A DNA stretch of 53,660 bases. Origin: CAYSUS01 sp964434165 (GTDB lineage: Bacteria; Planctomycetota; Planctomycetia; Pirellulales; Thermoguttaceae). Under the pieces are notes generated by a model. That model was not told the DNA's origin. It saw only the letters and a list, made by a program, of their open reading frames with translations, and did no database searches. A program made the position numbers and the translations under genes. The stretch is taken from positions 1-53,660 of the forward strand of contig CAYSUS010000050.1 in assembly GCA_964434165.1 (NCBI GenBank). Direction: 5' to 3'. Positions 50,106 through 53,660 of the stretch are shown here, one piece after another (position 1 is the first letter of the stretch; every line of letters starts with the position of its first letter).

Positions 50106-50404
50106 GTCAGCCTTCGCCGTGGTCGCAAGCCCCGCCCCGGAAGATCCAAAGCTCGATGAACAAGGAAACGTCGCAAATCACGTTCTCGATCGGTTCGTCG
50201 GGCAGGGCGGTCTTGGAGGGGGGCCCGTCGCCGAGCCTGCCCGGAACCGCGGCCGACTGACCGTCCGTTTCGCGGGCGGCGGGCGCGAAGTCCGGCGGGC
50301 CGAGCCCATGCGCTCGACCGGGAATCGACCCCGCCCCTGGTGTCTTCGCCTGGATTCCGCTATGCTCGAAGCGTCGATCCGGTCGCCGATCGAGGAGGTC
50401 GGGC
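50106..50404. other. Intergenic region before dprA
   Basis: About 300 bp. A 34-codon open frame at 50156 (MNKETSQITFSIGSSGRAVL) lacks a ribosome site and is not called. TATGCT at 50361-50366 may be a -10 for dprA, but no -35 is seen. Confidence 0.3.
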
Positions 50405-51541
50405 ATGGGCGAGGACGTGCGCGCGGGCGATGCGTCGGGCGATTCCGAACTGACCGACGTACTGCGCCTGGCCCTGGTGCCGGGCGTGGGCCCGCGACTC
50501 CGCCGGGCACTGCTCGAGAGGTGCGGCTCGGCCGCGGAAGTGCTCGCCGCTTCCGCGGACGAGCTTCGCCAGGTGCGGGGCGTGGGTCCCAAGCTCGTGC
50601 GCGCCATCCGCTCGGCGCCCGGGGAGGCCGAGGCGCGTGGGGTCCTCGCCCTGTGCGCGGCCCGCGGCGCGCAAGCCGTCGCCGACACCGACCCGCACTA
50701 CCCGCGGCTTCTCTCGCAAATCCCCGATCCGCCGGGCGTCCTCTTCCTCCGCGGCGAGGTCCGCCAGCAGGACGAGGTCGCCGTGGCCATCGTGGGCACG
50801 CGTCACGCCAGCCATTACGGCAAGACCCAGGCCGAGCGCCTCGGCGCGGGGCTGGCCCGGGCGGGGGTGACCATCGTCAGCGGCCTGGCCCGCGGGATCG
50901 ACGCGGCGGCGCACCGCGGGGCCGTCGGCGCGGAGGGAAGGACGATCGCCGTGCTGGGTAGCGGCATCCTGAACGTCTATCCGCCCGAGCACCGCGACCT
51001 GGCCGAGAAGGTCGTGCTCCACGGGGCTTTGCTGAGCGAGTCTCCCCCGGAGGCGGAGCCCCTCGCCGGGACCTTTCCGCAGCGGAACCGCATCATCAGC
51101 GGGCTGTCGCTGGGCGTGATCGTGGTCGAAGCGGCCGAGCGCTCGGGGGCCCTGATTACCGCGCGACACGCCATGGAGCAGGGGCGCGAGGTGTTCGCCG
51201 TGCCGGGACGCGTGGACATGCGGACCTCGCGCGGCTGCCACCGCTTGATCCGCGACGGGGCCCGGCTCGTCGAATCGCCTGACGACGTGCTGGACGAGCT
51301 GGGGCCTCTGGTGCAGCCTGCTCAGCGAGACGACGGGCGCGTGATGCACCATCCGGCCGAGCTGCTGCTGAACGACGCCGAGCAGTCGGTCCTGGACGCG
51401 GTGCTGGCGGAGCCCACCAGCGTGGACAGCGTGGTCCGCGCCACCGGTCTCCCCGTGCCGCGCGTGCTGGCCACGCTCAACGTGCTCGAGATGCGCCGGC
51501 TCGTCCGGAGGGTGAGCGGTTCGCTCGTGGTGCGAGGGTAA
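50405..51541 (+). CDS. dprA: DNA-processing protein DprA
   Basis: 378 residues from ATG 50405, behind GAGGAGG. An N-terminal helix-hairpin-helix region (LALVPGVGPRLRRALLERCG, about 22-70) precedes the Rossmann-like DNA-binding core: VAIVGTRHASHYGKTQAERL, VSGLARGIDAAAHRGAVGAE, AVLGSGILNVYPPEHRDL, GTFPQRNRIISGLS and VEAAERSGALITARHAMEQG. A C-terminal winged-helix DprA_WH segment (about 310-375) completes it. It loads RecA on incoming single-stranded DNA in transformation. No com genes are adjacent. Confidence 0.96.
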   Translation: MGEDVRAGDASGDSELTDVLRLALVPGVGPRLRRALLERCGSAAEVLAASADELRQVRGVGPKLVRAIRSAPGEAEARGVLALCAARGAQAVADTDPHYPRLLSQIPDPPGVLFLRGEVRQQDEVAVAIVGTRHASHYGKTQAERLGAGLARAGVTIVSGLARGIDAAAHRGAVGAEGRTIAVLGSGILNVYPPEHRDLAEKVVLHGALLSESPPEAEPLAGTFPQRNRIISGLSLGVIVVEAAERSGALITARHAMEQGREVFAVPGRVDMRTSRGCHRLIRDGARLVESPDDVLDELGPLVQPAQRDDGRVMHHPAELLLNDAEQSVLDAVLAEPTSVDSVVRATGLPVPRVLATLNVLEMRRLVRRVSGSLVVRG

Positions 51542-51749
51542 GCGGTATCAGCCGCTCCCCCTTCCTGCGGGCGACATCAGGACGGCCCAGCAGCGGCGTT
51601 TTCGCACGACGCGGGCCGCGCGCGCCCCAGATTCGCGCGCTAAAGAACCAGCGGCTCGCGTCTTCACCTGAGCGGAGGATACAAAGTGTTTGCGTAAGAC
51701 GTGGAGTCCAAATACGCTGGAAAGAGGCGGACCGATGCTCCATCCGTTG

Positions 51750-51776
51750 CCGGGCCGCCGGTAGCGCCGGACGGCC
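51750..51776. promoter_or_regulatory. Imperfect inverted repeat upstream of the LamG gene
   Basis: GGCCGCCGG and CCGGACGGCC pair with one bulge around TAGCG, 40 nt upstream of the LamG start. A TGTAAT at 51786-51791 just after it could be a -10, giving a leader of under 20 nt. Confidence 0.3.
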
Positions 51777-51813
51777 AATTCGTACTGTAATGAATCCGTG
51801 AGGGGGAGAAGTG

Positions 51814-53616
51814 ATGACGCTACGAAGCATTGTTCGGCGGGGGGCACCGATCCTGGCGGCAGCCATTCTGACGGCGTGCTCGACGGGCGCGAGCCGCGCG
51901 GACCTGGTGGCGTGGTACAAGCTGGACGGCAACACGGACGACTCGCAAGGGGCGTTCGACGGCACGTTCAACGGCGGCACGCCGAGCTACGTGCCGAGCC
52001 CGGTTAGCGGTCAGGCGATCGATCTTGACGGTTCCACCCAATACGTGGATACCGTGGCCAGCGGCGGTGTCGCATCAGCGCTGGGCATCGGCGGGGCTGA
52101 CCCGAGAACGATCTCCGCGTGGGCCCGGCCGGAGGCGTTCAACAACGGCGGAATCTGGGACCTGGGACCTAACGCCAGCGGCGAGGAATACTCGCTGCGG
52201 ACCCTCGGCAGCACGAATCGGTTTCGCGCCCAGTTCTGGGGAGGCGACGTCGATTTCACCGCCCCCGGAGCCCTGGAGCACTGGGGGCATTACGCCATGA
52301 CCTACGACGGCACGACTGCCAGGATCTACTACAACGGCGTGCAGTACGCCGAGCTTTCGCGCGTGCTGAACACGACCGACGCGCGCCCCCTGGAGATTGG
52401 ACGCTACCACGGCGACTCGCACTTCGACGGCCAGATCGACAGCGTCCGGGTTTACGACCAAGTCCTCTCGCCAGCGGACGTGGCTGCCCAGTTCCGCGGC
52501 GACGGCGGGTACCTGGAGGACTTCGAAGGCTACGGCCCGCGGATCGACACCTCCCAGTGGTACACCAGCGGAGGGATGAACAGCACGCGTCTGAGGAGCA
52601 ACCGGGCGGCGGACGGAGCCTACCTGCTCTCCACGTTCGACAACGACGGCGGCGACCCGACAGGCCACCTGCGGAACGTCTATTCCGTCCACCAGGACCA
52701 CGTGACCAGCCTCACCTGGGGACAGCCGCTCCACGTGCTCGACGAGTCGGGGGCGCTGACCTTCAGAATCGCGGGCGGCAGCCTGCCGATCCACGAGGGG
52801 AGCCAGACGGCCGGCGGGGCGGGACTGGCCCTCTGGGACCTGCACGCCAACGACTTCGTGCGCGAGACCGGCGGCGACATCCGCTTCGTGACCCACAGCG
52901 CCAACGGCGGTCTGGAAGCCCGCTCGATCGGCTTGGACGGGCTCGCGGGCCGCATCGTGATGCCCGTGCTGTACGACCGGCAGACCGGCGGTTGGGGCTG
53001 GGTGGAGATCGACTCACTCGCGGCGGCGGCAGGAACCGTGGCGCCCATCGAGGGGCTCCAGCACAACGTGGTCCTGGAGTACGGCTTCGACGAGCCGGGC
53101 GACTTCATGGGGTGGACCCAGGAGGGCGTCGCCGGGGCCCCGACCGACTTCCAGGTCGGACGGATGGGCAATAGCCTCGTCGCGCGCCACGTCAACCTCG
53201 ACGGTTCGTTCGACCTGGGCGAGGGGTTCCTCAGCTCCACGATCCAGGGCGATTCGGAGAATCCGACGGGTATCCTTCGTAGCCCCGACTTCGTCGTCGC
53301 GGGCGATATCCTGGAGTTCTATCTAAGCGGCGGCTCGACCGCGGACCTGGGGCTGGAGCTGGTGCGTTCGAGCGACGACACCGTGCTACGCAGCTCGCGC
53401 CACGGTTTGAACGACAACGCGTTCGACTATGACTTCTGGACCATTGGCGACCTGGAAGGGACCGAAGCCTACCTTCGCCTGCGAGACGAGCGCGCCGTAG
53501 GAGGTTGGGGCCATATCGAAGTGGACGCCATCCGGATGGTCGCATTCGCCGTGCCCGAGCCCTCGACGTTCGTCCTGGCGGGCTTGGGGCTGGGCGCCCT
53601 GGCTCTCCTAGTGTAG
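51814..53616 (+). CDS. LamG-domain PEP-CTERM protein
   Basis: 600 residues from ATG 51814, behind AGGGGGAG; the adjacent GTG three nt upstream is less likely. The signal region APILAAAILTACSTGASRAD contains LTAC, which reads as a lipobox, but cleavage at SRA-D just before the domain is equally good. A LamG/laminin-G-like domain (about 30-225) begins DLVAWYKLDGNTDDS and includes EHWGHYAMTYDGTTARIYYN. Two beta-rich domains with DFEGYG and YGFDEPGDFMGW openings follow. The C-terminus has the PEP-CTERM motif VPEPSTFVLAGLGLGALALL, but the usual Arg cluster is missing because a TAG comes directly after ALALLV. Such tails are normally processed by exosortase. Confidence 0.88.
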   Translation: MTLRSIVRRGAPILAAAILTACSTGASRADLVAWYKLDGNTDDSQGAFDGTFNGGTPSYVPSPVSGQAIDLDGSTQYVDTVASGGVASALGIGGADPRTISAWARPEAFNNGGIWDLGPNASGEEYSLRTLGSTNRFRAQFWGGDVDFTAPGALEHWGHYAMTYDGTTARIYYNGVQYAELSRVLNTTDARPLEIGRYHGDSHFDGQIDSVRVYDQVLSPADVAAQFRGDGGYLEDFEGYGPRIDTSQWYTSGGMNSTRLRSNRAADGAYLLSTFDNDGGDPTGHLRNVYSVHQDHVTSLTWGQPLHVLDESGALTFRIAGGSLPIHEGSQTAGGAGLALWDLHANDFVRETGGDIRFVTHSANGGLEARSIGLDGLAGRIVMPVLYDRQTGGWGWVEIDSLAAAAGTVAPIEGLQHNVVLEYGFDEPGDFMGWTQEGVAGAPTDFQVGRMGNSLVARHVNLDGSFDLGEGFLSSTIQGDSENPTGILRSPDFVVAGDILEFYLSGGSTADLGLELVRSSDDTVLRSSRHGLNDNAFDYDFWTIGDLEGTEAYLRLRDERAVGGWGHIEVDAIRMVAFAVPEPSTFVLAGLGLGALALLV

Positions 53617-53660
53617 TGTTTCAGGCTGTTGGTGCTTTATCGAGGGCTGCGCGTGCCTGA

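Noticed and set aside
50156..50260. 34-codon open frame before dprA
   Set aside because: No ribosome site, no family, and short enough to occur by chance.

Overview
The window is GC-rich DNA from the chromosome of a member of the Planctomycetota, probably Pirellulales or a close relative. The evidence is the gene content: a prepilin-like DUF1559 protein beside a carboxypeptidase-regulatory-type lipoprotein, a PEP-CTERM LamG protein, a formylglycine-type sulfatase, a TAT-exported Gfo/Idh/MocA oxidoreductase, VTD-x-GL leucine-rich repeats, and large exported proteins with two CXXCH haem motifs related to hydrazine synthase subunit alpha. No rRNA, tRNA, CRISPR array, phage or insertion sequence was seen. 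All calls come from reading the sequence; no database search was run.

Layout. 0.3-6.8 kb: two tandem, ATGA-overlapping paralogues of the hydrazine-synthase-alpha-like family, the second with an added LamG domain. A headless DUF1559 remnant follows, then a DCC-family thiol-disulfide protein. 8-11.3 kb (minus strand): an enolase-superfamily enzyme and a NarL-type two-component pair. 11.8-13.1 kb: cysC and a small BON protein. 13.2-16.9 kb (minus): regulatory-domain lipoprotein, DUF1559 prepilin-like protein, B12-binding radical SAM protein. 17-22.6 kb: Gfo/Idh/MocA protein, methyltransferase overlapping psd, sulfatase, DUF1269 protein. 22.8-24.7 kb (minus): GrpB-family protein, PfkB sugar kinase, and a small lipoprotein frame broken by TGA. 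25.3-30.7 kb: a tiny Tyr/His-rich secreted protein, then glnS and gltX (minus) flanking three unknown genes with less GC-biased codon use. 30.8-37.3 kb: membrane protein, polytopic glycosyltransferase-like protein, methyltransferase, Uma2 nuclease-fold protein with a premature stop, leucine-rich-repeat protein. 37.5-43.7 kb: fumarylacetoacetate-hydrolase-family enzyme, HD/PAS/GGDEF protein, flagellin-like protein, Mn-type superoxide dismutase. 44.4-53.6 kb: Tyr/Gly/Pro-repeat lipoprotein, double ABC-2 permease, two tandem CNNM/CBS proteins, dprA, and the LamG PEP-CTERM protein.

The most unusual signal is a set of dispersed palindromic repeats. A 33-bp family occurs about five times, and one copy sits in frame inside the second hydrazine-synthase-alpha-like gene, at a place where its neighbouring paralogue has no such sequence. 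Two further segments of that gene look derived from a second repeat family (GGGACTG / CTGTCCCC type). Other points of note are several good sigma-70-type promoters, a 27-nt perfect palindrome in the leader of the glycosyltransferase-like gene, an inverted repeat centred on the -10 region of the methyltransferase-psd promoter, and two genes (a small lipoprotein and a Uma2 protein) whose frames continue past an in-frame stop.
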